A stretch of DNA of 64,000 bases from positions 62,001-126,000 of the forward strand of contig NZ_CAJNBK010000004.1 of assembly GCF_905220975.1 (NCBI RefSeq). Direction: 5' to 3'. Position numbers and translations under genes: made by a program. Shown piece by piece: positions 37,076-46,595 of this stretch (within the stretch, counting starts at the first letter, position 1; every line of letters begins with the position of its first letter). The DNA is from Paraburkholderia haematera (lineage in GTDB: Bacteria > Pseudomonadota > Gammaproteobacteria > Burkholderiales > Burkholderiaceae). A model generated the notes under the pieces. That model saw only the letters and a list, made by a program, of their open reading frames with translations, was not told where the DNA came from and did not search any database.

Positions 37076-38721
37076 GCGATCCCAACGCAAATGCCGCCGA
37101 GCGGCCGACGATCCTCATTGCGGACGACACGCCGGCGAATTTTGGCGTGGTTGTCGATAGCCTGACAGAGCGCGGTTTTCGGGTACTCGTCGCACTCGAT
37201 GGCGAAGAGGCACTCGAACGCGCGCTGTTTTCGCAACCCGACCTGATCCTGCTCGACGTGAAGATGCCGGGTATCGACGGCTTCGAGACCTGCCGCCGGC
37301 TCAAGGCGAATGAGCGCACGCGTGATATCGCGGTGATTTTCATGACGTCGTTGACGGGCGGCGACGACATGGTCGAGGGATTTTCGGCCGGCGGCGTCGA
37401 TTACGTGGCGAAGCCAGTCCGCGTCAACGAAATGATGGCCCGGATCGAGACCCATCTCGCCCTGCGGGTCATGCACCGGCAGTTGATCGCGCAGAACCGC
37501 CAGCTTCTGAATGAAGTGGCGGTACGTCAGCAGGCCGAGGCCGAATTGTCGCGCGCGCGCGATGTACTCGAGCAGCAGGTCGATCAGCGCACCCGGCAAC
37601 TGGCCGAGTCGAACGCGAGGCTATCCGCTCAGGTCGACGAGCGCCGCAGGGCCGAAGCGAAATTGCAGGCGAGCGAGGCGCGCTTTCGCACTATCGTCGA
37701 AACCAGCCCCATTCCGCTGTGCATTACGTCAATGCCCGAAGGCGTCATTCTGTACGCGAATGAACCGCTGCGTGAACTGTTCGGTCTCAATTCGCGCTCG
37801 GGCATGCTGACCAACATCGTTGATTTCTACGTGGATGCCGATGATCGTGACCGCCTCGTGTCGCATCTGCGCAGGGAGGGCAGCTTCAATAACAGTGAAG
37901 TCCACCTGCGGCGCGTGGACGGCTCGGCGTTCTGGGCCATGGCAACCGCGCGCGTGGCGACCTTCGGCGAAACGCCGGCGATCTACGTTGGCCTGAACGA
38001 CATCACGTCGCGCAAGCGTATCGAGCAGGAGTTGTTCGAATCGCGCAATCAGTTGCGTGAATTGTCCGCTTACATGGAGGCGATTCGCGAGGAAGAGCGC
38101 AAGCGCATCGCGATGGAAATTCACGATGAACTGGGCCAACTGTTGACGGCTTTGAAGATGGACGTTTCGCTGCTGAAAATGCGTCTCGGCCATGATCCCG
38201 ACGCGATGCGCAAGGCCGACGACATGCGTGAACTGGTCGAGAAAACGATCTGGATGGTCCGCAATGTCGCGAATCATCTGCGGCCGGTGGCGCTGAACTT
38301 CGGGGTCGTCTCGGCGCTGGAGTGGCTGGTTGAAGACTTCGTCCGCCGCAACGGCGTTCCTTGCCAGTTGCACATCAACGGGGGCGAGCCGGTGTTGCCG
38401 GAGGCTTGCGCGACCGCTGTGTTTCGCATTGTTCAGGCCTCGCTGACCAACGTTGGGCGCCATGCCAATGCGGCGCGGGTCGACGTCACGCTGACCAGCA
38501 CCGCGGCGACGCTCGACCTCCACGTGAGCGACGACGGCTGCGGCTTTGATCCAGCCATCGCGAGTACCGGTTATTCGTACGGTCTCCTCGGCATGCAGGA
38601 GCGTGCCCGCCTGATCGGCGGAGCGATGACGATCGACAGTGCACAAGGCATGGGTACGGCCATTTCCATTCACATTCCGCTTGCAGGCGGGGAAAAAAAT
38701 GATCAACGTCCTGATTGCTGA
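37072..38721 (+). CDS. Soluble REC-PAS histidine kinase (HisKA_3 type)
   Basis: 549 residues, no membrane segment. An N-terminal receiver (ILIADDTPANF, Asp62 in LLDVKMPGIDG) leads into a coiled coil (about 135-200). A PAS domain (about 205-320), HisKA_3 dimerisation with His351 (RIAMEIHDELGQLLTAL), and a HATPase ending in GYSYGLLGMQERARLIGG follow. It is the NarX/DesK-type kinase expected to phosphorylate the NarL-type regulator encoded next. The receiver at its N-terminus could accept phosphate from the upstream hybrid kinase. Start overlaps the previous stop. Confidence 0.92.
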   Translation: MSDPNANAAERPTILIADDTPANFGVVVDSLTERGFRVLVALDGEEALERALFSQPDLILLDVKMPGIDGFETCRRLKANERTRDIAVIFMTSLTGGDDMVEGFSAGGVDYVAKPVRVNEMMARIETHLALRVMHRQLIAQNRQLLNEVAVRQQAEAELSRARDVLEQQVDQRTRQLAESNARLSAQVDERRRAEAKLQASEARFRTIVETSPIPLCITSMPEGVILYANEPLRELFGLNSRSGMLTNIVDFYVDADDRDRLVSHLRREGSFNNSEVHLRRVDGSAFWAMATARVATFGETPAIYVGLNDITSRKRIEQELFESRNQLRELSAYMEAIREEERKRIAMEIHDELGQLLTALKMDVSLLKMRLGHDPDAMRKADDMRELVEKTIWMVRNVANHLRPVALNFGVVSALEWLVEDFVRRNGVPCQLHINGGEPVLPEACATAVFRIVQASLTNVGRHANAARVDVTLTSTAATLDLHVSDDGCGFDPAIASTGYSYGLLGMQERARLIGGAMTIDSAQGMGTAISIHIPLAGGEKNDQRPDC

Positions 38722-39331
38722 CGACCACGCAGTGGTGCGTGGCGGCTTGAAACAGATTATCGCAACGACAACGGACATTGTCGTCGCCGCCGAGGCCGCG
38801 CAGGGTTCAGAGGTACTCGAGCGGCTGCGTACGAAGCGATTCGATCTTGTGCTGCTGGACATGACAATGCCGGGAATCAGCGGCGTGGATCTGATCCGGC
38901 GCGTACGTGCCGAGCAGCCCACTTTGCCCATCCTCGTGCTGAGTATCCACAACGAGGCGCAGGTCGTTTCGCGAGCGCTGCGCGCCGGGGCAACGGGCTA
39001 TGTGACGAAAGACAGCGATCCCGACGTTCTCCTCTCAGCAATCCGCAAGCTGGCTGGAGGAGGGCGCTTTATCGATCCGAAGCTGGTCGATGCCATGGTC
39101 TTCGAGACCCATTCCAGCGATGCGCCGCCGCACGAGGTTCTGTCCGACCGTGAATTCCAGGTGTTGCAAATGCTGGCTGCCGGCAACGCCATCAATGAGA
39201 TTGCCGAATCGTGTTCGCTCAGTGCCAAGACGATCAGCACCCATAAGATGCGCCTGATGCAAAAGCTTGGCCTCAACAACAACGCTGAATTGATCCGATA
39301 TGCAATCCGGCACGGGTTGATCACGGAGTAA
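38699..39331 (+). CDS. NarL/LuxR-family response regulator
   Basis: 210 residues: receiver with VLIADDHAVVRGG and Asp54 (LLDMTMPGISG), then a LuxR-type HTH at the C-terminus (LSDREFQVLQMLAAGNAINEIAESCSLSAKTISTHKMRLMQKLGL without a break). ATG 38699 lies inside the 3' end of the kinase gene (23-nt overlap), with the preceding GGCGGGG as ribosome site. Output of the three-protein cascade. Targets probably include the flanking binding-protein genes (inference). Confidence 0.92.
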   Translation: MINVLIADDHAVVRGGLKQIIATTTDIVVAAEAAQGSEVLERLRTKRFDLVLLDMTMPGISGVDLIRRVRAEQPTLPILVLSIHNEAQVVSRALRAGATGYVTKDSDPDVLLSAIRKLAGGGRFIDPKLVDAMVFETHSSDAPPHEVLSDREFQVLQMLAAGNAINEIAESCSLSAKTISTHKMRLMQKLGLNNNAELIRYAIRHGLITE

Positions 39332-39481
39332 CCGTGCATTTAGCAAACATCAAGGAAATTTAGGGAAATCCTGAGCCTTGAACCAGTGTTTCCTGAATGC
39401 ACAATCCATCGCTGCTGACGGAAAAATTATTCCCGTTGCCCCACGATTGTCAGATGGGAACGAGTAGTGCGAGAGGTAGAC

Positions 39482-39730
39482 GTGGTTGCGATGAAAAGCT
39501 CACTGCGCGGCTTGCGCGAAAAATTGCAGGCAACCGCGGGCGCAATGCCGGCCCGTTTGCTCGCGCTGCACGGTTCGCAGGACGGTCTGACCTGCCGGGT
39601 CTGCATTGAAATCAGACGGCCCGATGGTCCGATCGTGCTGTTCTTCTACCGGCACGGCGATGGTACCTGGCACGTATTTCCGCCCGGGGACAACCAGGGC
39701 AGAATGGGCTTCGAGCGGCTCGTGGCGTGA
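39482..39730 (+). CDS. Small uncharacterised protein
   Basis: 82 residues from GTG 39482, which has GAGAGG five bases upstream; ATG 39491 is an alternative. Basic helical N-terminus (MKSSLRGLREKLQATAG) then a beta-rich part (CRVCIEIRRPDGPIVLFFYRHG, WHVFPPG). No signal peptide. I do not recognise it. Same strand as the kinase operon, 150 bp after it. Confidence 0.55.
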   Translation: MVAMKSSLRGLREKLQATAGAMPARLLALHGSQDGLTCRVCIEIRRPDGPIVLFFYRHGDGTWHVFPPGDNQGRMGFERLVA

Positions 39731-39761
39731 CATGACGGGGGCCGGACAAAGGAGATCACGG

Positions 39762-39971
39762 ATGAGCACAGAACACTCGGGGGAGCTGTCGGGGCACGAG
39801 ACGGAATTGCGCGCGTGGATGAGCGATTGGTACGACCATGCGTTTGCGATCGGCTTCATCCGGCCGCCTTTCATCCTTGACCACGCGACCGCATTGAGGC
39901 TGGAAGGCTATTTCAATGTGGGATTGACACCCGCGGAGGGTGTTAACGCAATCTTTGGCATGGTTCATTGA
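39762..39971 (+). CDS. Small uncharacterised protein
   Basis: 69 residues, acidic, no signal peptide. Good ribosome site AAAGGAG before ATG 39762. Contains WMSDWYDHAFAIGF and LRLEGYFNVGLTPAEGVNAIF. I do not recognise it. It lies 31 bp after the previous small gene and may be co-transcribed with it, just before binding-protein copy B. Confidence 0.5.
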   Translation: MSTEHSGELSGHETELRAWMSDWYDHAFAIGFIRPPFILDHATALRLEGYFNVGLTPAEGVNAIFGMVH

Positions 39972-40129
39972 CACGTCAGACACAGTAAAGCGCCTGCTGC
40001 GGTAGCGGGAAAGCACGGTTTGCCAGTATGTGTCACGCATGGCACGATGAAAGACCGTTCAGGTTGAAGCCTGTGCGGAAATGCGCCAGTCCGGGCGCAT
40101 ATCATCCCGTGTCGAGAGACTATCCTCCC

Positions 40130-41002
40130 ATGCATCGCAGGCGCTTTGTTCTGGCCGCACTGGGTGCCGCAGGCGTAGCGCTTGGCTCGCGTGCGGCGCG
40201 GGCCGCGCCCTTCGATATCGTCTATCCGCGCATTCGTCCTGGCGGCGACGTGCATGCCGCGTTTGCGCTCGCCGTCCTCGATCTGGCGATGAAAACGGCG
40301 AATACTTCCTATACGGCGCGGCAGGCCGAGATTGTCATGGAGCGTGGCCGTGCGCTGGCCGAACTGGCGAACGGCAGCAATACCATCAATCTGCACTGGA
40401 CCAGCATGGAGGCAAAGGCTGAACGCGGCCTTAATGTCGTGCGGATTCCTATCCATCGCGGATTGATCGGCTATCGGGTATTCGTCATAAGAAAAGATCG
40501 GCAAAAGGATTTCGACAGAATTGAGCGCTTGTCGGATTTGAAGGCGTTCACGTGCGGCCAGGGGTTAGGATGGATCGATACCGATATCCTCACGCAAGCG
40601 GGTCTGAATGTTCAGACGTCGACATACGAGACGATGTTCGAGATGACCCAGAACGGGCGGGTGGACTATTTTCCGAGAGGCGTGATTGAAGCGTTCGCCG
40701 AACTGGAGGCACGCCAGCACCGTGAGCCTGATCTGGTGGTCGAGAAACGGCTGATGCTGAAGTATCGATCGGATTTTATTTTCTATATCGCAACGGGCCA
40801 TGAAGCGCTGGCGGATACGATCGAGCAAGGTCTCGTGCAGGCGTATCGCGAGGGTGCTTACATGAGATTGTTCAACTCGCATCCCTACATTCAGGATGCA
40901 CTGGTCCGCACAAAGCCCGCATTGCGGAAGACGTTTCAACTGGATAACCCCTATCTCTCCGAGGCGGACCGCAGAATTCCAGACGAATACTGGATGCTCT
41001 GA
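40130..41002 (+). CDS. Periplasmic solute-binding-like protein, copy B
   Basis: 290 residues, same length and domain layout as the protein at 33286: twin-arginine-like signal MHRRRFVLAALGAAGVALGS, then GLIGYRVFVIRKDRQ, GQGLGWIDTDI, DYFPRGVIEAFAELE and the shared ending DRRIPDEYWM. The leader DNA just before the ATG (GTCGA..ACTATC..ATGCATCGCAGGCG) also matches copy A. A local duplication that has diverged, placed on the other side of the kinase/regulator genes. ATG 40130 aligns with ATG 33286. Confidence 0.8.
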   Translation: MHRRRFVLAALGAAGVALGSRAARAAPFDIVYPRIRPGGDVHAAFALAVLDLAMKTANTSYTARQAEIVMERGRALAELANGSNTINLHWTSMEAKAERGLNVVRIPIHRGLIGYRVFVIRKDRQKDFDRIERLSDLKAFTCGQGLGWIDTDILTQAGLNVQTSTYETMFEMTQNGRVDYFPRGVIEAFAELEARQHREPDLVVEKRLMLKYRSDFIFYIATGHEALADTIEQGLVQAYREGAYMRLFNSHPYIQDALVRTKPALRKTFQLDNPYLSEADRRIPDEYWML

Positions 41003-41074
41003 CGGCGTTCCGGACATCTTTGTGTTGGCTCCGGTTCCACTATCAGCCGTACGGGGGCGCCCTTGATGGACCGT

Positions 41075-41941
41075 TCACCCGGACCGGACTTTTCGCTGCC
41101 AGACATCGCTCCCGACTTCGTCGACGTGCTCGCTGTTATCACCGCTTGCCTCGTCGATCCAACGCCGCGCCCATTCGAACGCGTACTGTTGTGCCGCCTC
41201 GATGTTCCTGAAGCTTGGGCCGATCAGCCCGGAACGGGCGACCCGCCGCGCGTCCCGCACGATCTCGGCCCATCCGCGGAACCGGGCGCTGGCCACCGGA
41301 TCGGCGGCAAGGTAGATGACATAGCCGCGCGGGTCGAATTCGCACTTTCCTTTCGAAGCAAGACCCATCCAGGGCGAAGCGGTCCGGAGAATGGACTGGG
41401 GGCGTTCGATCGGGGCGTGGGGCGAAATGCGCTCAGGCAGGGTGCGCGAAATATTCGGGAGCTGCCGTGCAATCTGGGCGAATCTATCCACCGTATGATG
41501 TGGCGGCTGTGTGTCACGCGGTGTTTGCCACGACGCCTGGTCTTTCCAGAACACCTGGCGAAGGCCTTCGTCCTTGGGTTGACGGTCTATGACGCGTGGC
41601 GTGGCATGGCGGATTTCCGGCCGTCCGTCCGGGCCGCAACGAAGCGTGCGGCCGGCGTCCGAGAGGAGCTTGTGCATGGTCGCCAGCGCGCCGCTCGAAC
41701 GCCATTTTTCGAAGCGGAGCCGGCATGTCGGTATCGACGGATAGGTGCCCGGCAACCGGGACCACGATTCACCGGTGGTGAGTATCCACAGCACGGCATT
41801 GGCCACGAGGCGAACCTGTGCGCGGGGGCGGCCGCGTTGCCCATGAACGACGGCGGTATCCGACAGAACGGGCGCCAGTTGCCGCCATTCTTCATCACTG
41901 ATTTCGTTGAGATGCACGCTGTCCTCCCCTACCGATTGCAT
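41075..41941 (-). CDS. Protein with an IS5-like transposase N-terminus and a non-transposase C-terminus
   Basis: 288 residues. Residues 10-95 match the helix-turn-helix region of IS5/IS1182-type transposases (DUF4096: ISDEEWRQLAPVL, RLVANAVLWILTTGESWSRLP). The catalytic DDE domain that should follow is missing; instead there is a linker and a C-terminal domain, FDPRGYVIYLAADPVASARF and GLIGPSFRNIEAAQQYAFEWARRWID. No terminal inverted repeats or target duplications were seen. It looks like a domesticated DNA-binding module rather than a mobile element. The start ATG 41941 has a weak ribosome site. Read towards the binding-protein gene. Confidence 0.6.
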   Translation of the reverse strand: MQSVGEDSVHLNEISDEEWRQLAPVLSDTAVVHGQRGRPRAQVRLVANAVLWILTTGESWSRLPGTYPSIPTCRLRFEKWRSSGALATMHKLLSDAGRTLRCGPDGRPEIRHATPRVIDRQPKDEGLRQVFWKDQASWQTPRDTQPPHHTVDRFAQIARQLPNISRTLPERISPHAPIERPQSILRTASPWMGLASKGKCEFDPRGYVIYLAADPVASARFRGWAEIVRDARRVARSGLIGPSFRNIEAAQQYAFEWARRWIDEASGDNSEHVDEVGSDVWQRKVRSG

Positions 41942-41969
41942 TGCGCGTGGTCCGGTGTCTCCAGTCGCG

Positions 41970-42278
41970 CTATGCGCTGCCCGTCGCCCAGGTCGATAGG
42001 GACGACAGGGCAAGCAGATCCTCGACACAATCCGATACCTCGCAGAGCTCCTGAAACGAGGCCCCTTTAGTGTCGTACAGGTGGTGTCGTCTGAGGTCGC
42101 GTAGTGCATTGGCGAGGCGGCGGAGGGCCTCGGGATCGCTGTTCGTCAGCGGCCAGGCTCTTAGCAGGTGCGCCAGCGGCGCGACGCTTCTGCTTTCGCA
42201 CCACAGGTCGAAAAGGTGCAGGCACATCGCGTTGATATGCTCGATAGAGTTTTCTCGCTCGGACAGGTAGGGGAACAT
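41970..42278 (-). CDS. Small protein of an unnamed family (WCESRSV), copy B
   Basis: 102 residues from ATG 42278 (TTG 42290 is an alternative). Shares the core LFDLWCESRSVAPLAHLLRA, then WPL, then RRLANALRDLRR with the protein at 34369. Cytoplasmic, helical, function unknown. It is the second member of the pair associated with the duplicated binding-protein genes, but on the opposite strand, 28 bp upstream of the IS5-like gene and possibly co-transcribed with it. Confidence 0.65.
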   Translation of the reverse strand: MFPYLSERENSIEHINAMCLHLFDLWCESRSVAPLAHLLRAWPLTNSDPEALRRLANALRDLRRHHLYDTKGASFQELCEVSDCVEDLLALSSLSTWATGSA

Positions 42279-42430
42279 GACAGCACTCAACTCAAGGACG
42301 ATCGACGTGTATTCATCGTATTCGGCCAGTTATCGCAGTGCTGTCGGGAGATCGAGAAAAAACGGGCGGTCGATGCTGAACTTGGGGTCAGGGAATCCTT
42401 AACCGTCGCCTTGCAGGCAGAATGGTTGAA

Positions 42431-42460
42431 TGACGAGAAGCGCGTCAGCGCTTCCCGTCA
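42431..42460. terminator. Strong hairpin downstream of phnY
   Basis: TGACG-a-GAAGCGC / GCGCTTC-c-CGTCA: 12 paired bases with one mismatch around a GTCA loop. It lies 34 bp past the phnY stop on the minus strand. No T-run follows, so it may be a processing or attenuation structure rather than a classic terminator. Confidence 0.55.
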
Positions 42461-42493
42461 CTTAACCCGCACTCATCTCGCACTCATTCGCAC

Positions 42494-43948
42494 TCACCAT
42501 GGCAGCGAGTAGGTCTTCGTATTGGTAAAGCTCTTCATCGCCTCCTGCACCCCTTCCTTGTAGCCGAGTCCCGAGTCCTTCACGCCGCCGAACGGCGTGA
42601 GTTCGAGCCGATAGCCGGGCACTTCGCGCACATTCACGCTGCCCACTTCCAGTTCGGTGATGAACCGCGTGATGTAGTCAAGCCGGTTCGTGCAGACCGA
42701 CGATGACAACGCGTAGTCCGTGCAGTTCGACATGCGGATCGCTTCGTCGATGTTGGCAAAACGCATGATCGGCGATACGGGTCCGAACGTCTCGTACTTG
42801 ACGAGCGGCATGTCGGGTGTGACACGATCGACAACCGTCGGCGAGTAAAGTGCGCCCTCGCGGAGGTTGCCCGCAAGCAGGCGGGCGCCGCGCGACAAGG
42901 CGTCGTTGACCTGCCGTTCGCAGAACTGCGCGGCAGCTTCGTCGATCACCGTTCCCATATCGACTGAACTATCCGCCGGATTGCCATACTTCCAGGCGCG
43001 AGTCTTTTCCACAACGAGATCCGTGAATCGGTCGGCAACCGACTCGTGTACCAGCATGCGCTTGATGGCTGTGCAGCGCTGGCCCGAATTCTTGTACGAG
43101 CCCGACACGGCGAGCGAACTGGCTTCGTCGAGATCGGCGTCTTCCATGACAATGATCGGGTCGTTTCCGCCCAGTTCGAGCACAGCGCGCCGGTAACCCA
43201 TGCGCGAGGCGATCGATTTGCCGATCGAGACGCCGCCAGTGAAGGTGATGAGATCGATGGCGGGGTTCGTGATCAACTCGTCGGCAATCACCGCCGGGTC
43301 GCCCGTCAACACCTGAAGCATCTGCACGGGCAAGCCTGCCTCATGGAGAATGTCGGCAAGCAGATAGCATGACAGCGGCACTTTCTCCGACGGCTTCACC
43401 ACAATGCGATTGTTCGTTGCAATCGACGGCACGATTTTGTGCGCGACCTGATTCATCGGGTGATTGAACGGCGTAATGGCGGAGATCACGCCCAGCAGCG
43501 GATCCCGCTGCGTATAGACGCGCCGTTTTTTGCCGTGAGGCGTGAGGTCGCACGAGAAAATCTGGCCGTCATCCTTCAGTACTTCGCCGGCGCCGAAAAC
43601 CAGTACATCCGCGACGCGGCCGGCTTCGTAGATCGAATCCTTCCTGCACAAGCCGGCTTCCGCCGTGATGAGGGCGGCGATTTCTTCGGTGCGTGCACGC
43701 ACTGCATCGGCCGCGCGGCGCAGGATTGCGGCTCGTTCATAGCGGGTTAGCGCCGGGCGATACGCGCGCGCGAATTCAAACGCGCGGCGCACGTCCTCGA
43801 GCGTCGCTTTCGGCACGGTGCCGACCAGCGTACCGTCGTAAGGGTTGCGCACCTCGATCACTTCGTCGCGAAAGACTTTTTCGCCGCCAATGCGCAACGC
43901 TTCATGACGCACCTGCCATTGAACCTTCATTTCAGCCACAGCGTTCAT
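42494..43948 (-). CDS. phnY: Phosphonoacetaldehyde dehydrogenase
   Basis: 484-residue NAD-dependent aldehyde dehydrogenase that oxidises phosphonoacetaldehyde to phosphonoacetate in 2-aminoethylphosphonate (AEP) breakdown. Family marks: TFTGGVSIGKSIA for cofactor binding, LELGGNDPIIVMEDADLD with the general-base Glu, and the nucleophile Cys in NSGQRCTAIKRM, where the ending RCTAIK matches PhnY. ATG 43948 (MNAVAEMK) follows GGA; the longer frame overlaps phnA. Encoded 13 bp after phnA on the same strand, so the two form an operon: dehydrogenase then hydrolase. Confidence 0.9.
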   Translation of the reverse strand: MNAVAEMKVQWQVRHEALRIGGEKVFRDEVIEVRNPYDGTLVGTVPKATLEDVRRAFEFARAYRPALTRYERAAILRRAADAVRARTEEIAALITAEAGLCRKDSIYEAGRVADVLVFGAGEVLKDDGQIFSCDLTPHGKKRRVYTQRDPLLGVISAITPFNHPMNQVAHKIVPSIATNNRIVVKPSEKVPLSCYLLADILHEAGLPVQMLQVLTGDPAVIADELITNPAIDLITFTGGVSIGKSIASRMGYRRAVLELGGNDPIIVMEDADLDEASSLAVSGSYKNSGQRCTAIKRMLVHESVADRFTDLVVEKTRAWKYGNPADSSVDMGTVIDEAAAQFCERQVNDALSRGARLLAGNLREGALYSPTVVDRVTPDMPLVKYETFGPVSPIMRFANIDEAIRMSNCTDYALSSSVCTNRLDYITRFITELEVGSVNVREVPGYRLELTPFGGVKDSGLGYKEGVQEAMKSFTNTKTYSLPW

Positions 43949-43961
43949 TTCCGATCCCCGG

Positions 43962-45212
<1,251 letters not shown>

Positions 45213-45286
45213 CTAGGTAAGTCGGGTGATGGCGATGTGGCGTTGTGTGGCAATGTGAGGCAATACTTGACATTAAAATTGATGCT

Positions 45287-45310
45287 TTGTAGATTGTCAA
45301 CAACAGACAA
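45287..45310. promoter_or_regulatory. PhnR operator candidate in the phnA/phnS promoter region
   Basis: TTGT-N2-ATTGTCAACAA-N2-GACAA layout: a palindromic core TTGTCAACAA flanked by outer TTGT and ACAA arms, 24 bp. The same layout with an identical 11-bp core recurs at 51708-51731 upstream of phnR. Regulation by PhnR is inferred. Confidence 0.65.
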
Positions 45311-45422
45311 CTATTTCAAGTCGCCGAAAGCAGTCGTCAGGAGGGTTGCAACACGCTGTGGTCCCGTAGCACCGGTCGTTTTCGTCGCTGGCCGCGACGC
45401 CACTTTCTCAAGGGGTCTGGAA

Positions 45423-46478
45423 ATGAAGGAAAAGTCGGGGTTTAAAGCTTGCAGAGGTCGTTTGAATATGGCGCTACGTTGTCTGGTGGCCGCCACCGTC
45501 ACACTCGGCGCAGTCCAGTTCGCGCACGCGAAAACGCAGCTGCTCGTTTATACGGCGCTCGAAGACGAAGCAATGAAGCCGTACAAGGACGCGTTCGAAA
45601 AGACCAATCCGGATATCGAAATCCGCTGGGTGCGCGATTCGACTGGCGCGGTCACGGCCAAACTGCTCGCCGAAAAGAACAATCCGCGTGCCGACGTGGT
45701 GCTCGGGCTAGCGGCGTCCAGCCTGACGCTGCTCGATCTGCAGGGCATGCTGATGCCCTACGCGCCGAAGGGTTTCGACAGTCTGACGCGCAAGTACAGC
45801 GACGCGAATACCCCGCCGCACTGGGTCGGTATGGACGTATGGGGCGCGACGGTTTGCTACAACCGCGTCGAAGCTGAAAAGCGCCACCTGCCTAAGCCGA
45901 CGTCGTGGGAAGACCTCACCAAGCCGGTCTACAAGGGCATGATCGTGATGCCGAGTCCGGTGTCGTCCGGCACCGGCTATCTCGATGTCACGTCATGGCT
46001 GCAAACCTTCGGCAAGGACAAGGGCTGGCAGTACATGGACGCGTTGGACAAGAACGTCGCGCAATACGTGCATTCGGGCTCGAAGCCCTGCACGCTGGCG
46101 GGCACCGGTGAATTTCCGATCGGTATCTCGTTCGAATTCCGCGGGCACGAGTTGCAGGCGCAAGGCGCCCCCATCGACCTGATCTTCCCGAAAGAAGGGC
46201 TGGGCTGGGACATGGAAGCGACCGGCATCATGAAGACGACAAAGCAGCCGGACGCAGCCAAAAAACTCGCGGACTTTATGGCCAGCAAGGAAGCCAATGA
46301 AATCACCGCGCAGTGGTGGGCGATTGTCGCGTACCCCGGCGTGGCAAAGAAACTCTCGGGCATCCCCGATAACTATTCAGAACTGCTCGTGAAGAACGAT
46401 TTCACCTGGTCCGCAAAGAACCGCGACGCAATTCTCGATGACTGGCAAAAGCGCTACGGCAACAAGGAGCAGAAGTAA
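45423..46478 (+). CDS. phnS: AEP ABC transporter substrate-binding protein
   Basis: 351-residue periplasmic binding protein for 2-aminoethylphosphonate. Signal peptide with a basic start and hydrophobic CLVAATVTLGAVQFAHA, then LLVYTALEDEAMKPYKDAFEK, the PhnS/iron-binding-like type 2 fold. ATG 45423 or the internal ATG 45468 (MALRCL) may be the start; the latter gives a cleaner signal peptide. The open frame continues far upstream into phnA, which is not coding. First of the uptake genes phnS-phnT-permease, divergent from phnA-phnY. Confidence 0.9.
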   Translation: MKEKSGFKACRGRLNMALRCLVAATVTLGAVQFAHAKTQLLVYTALEDEAMKPYKDAFEKTNPDIEIRWVRDSTGAVTAKLLAEKNNPRADVVLGLAASSLTLLDLQGMLMPYAPKGFDSLTRKYSDANTPPHWVGMDVWGATVCYNRVEAEKRHLPKPTSWEDLTKPVYKGMIVMPSPVSSGTGYLDVTSWLQTFGKDKGWQYMDALDKNVAQYVHSGSKPCTLAGTGEFPIGISFEFRGHELQAQGAPIDLIFPKEGLGWDMEATGIMKTTKQPDAAKKLADFMASKEANEITAQWWAIVAYPGVAKKLSGIPDNYSELLVKNDFTWSAKNRDAILDDWQKRYGNKEQK

Positions 46479-46595
46479 GACCAGGTTCAGCCAGGTCTTG
46501 ACGAGCGCCGGGGCGCGCGCCGCGCGGCCCCCGAACAATGCGGCGATGCAGCGGCAGTGCGTCGCCGCCACGCGGGCAAGGAAGCGGAGGAGCAG

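Noticed and set aside
41075..41941. Active IS5 insertion sequence
   Set aside because: No terminal inverted repeats, no target duplication and no DDE domain were seen; recorded as a domesticated-type gene instead.
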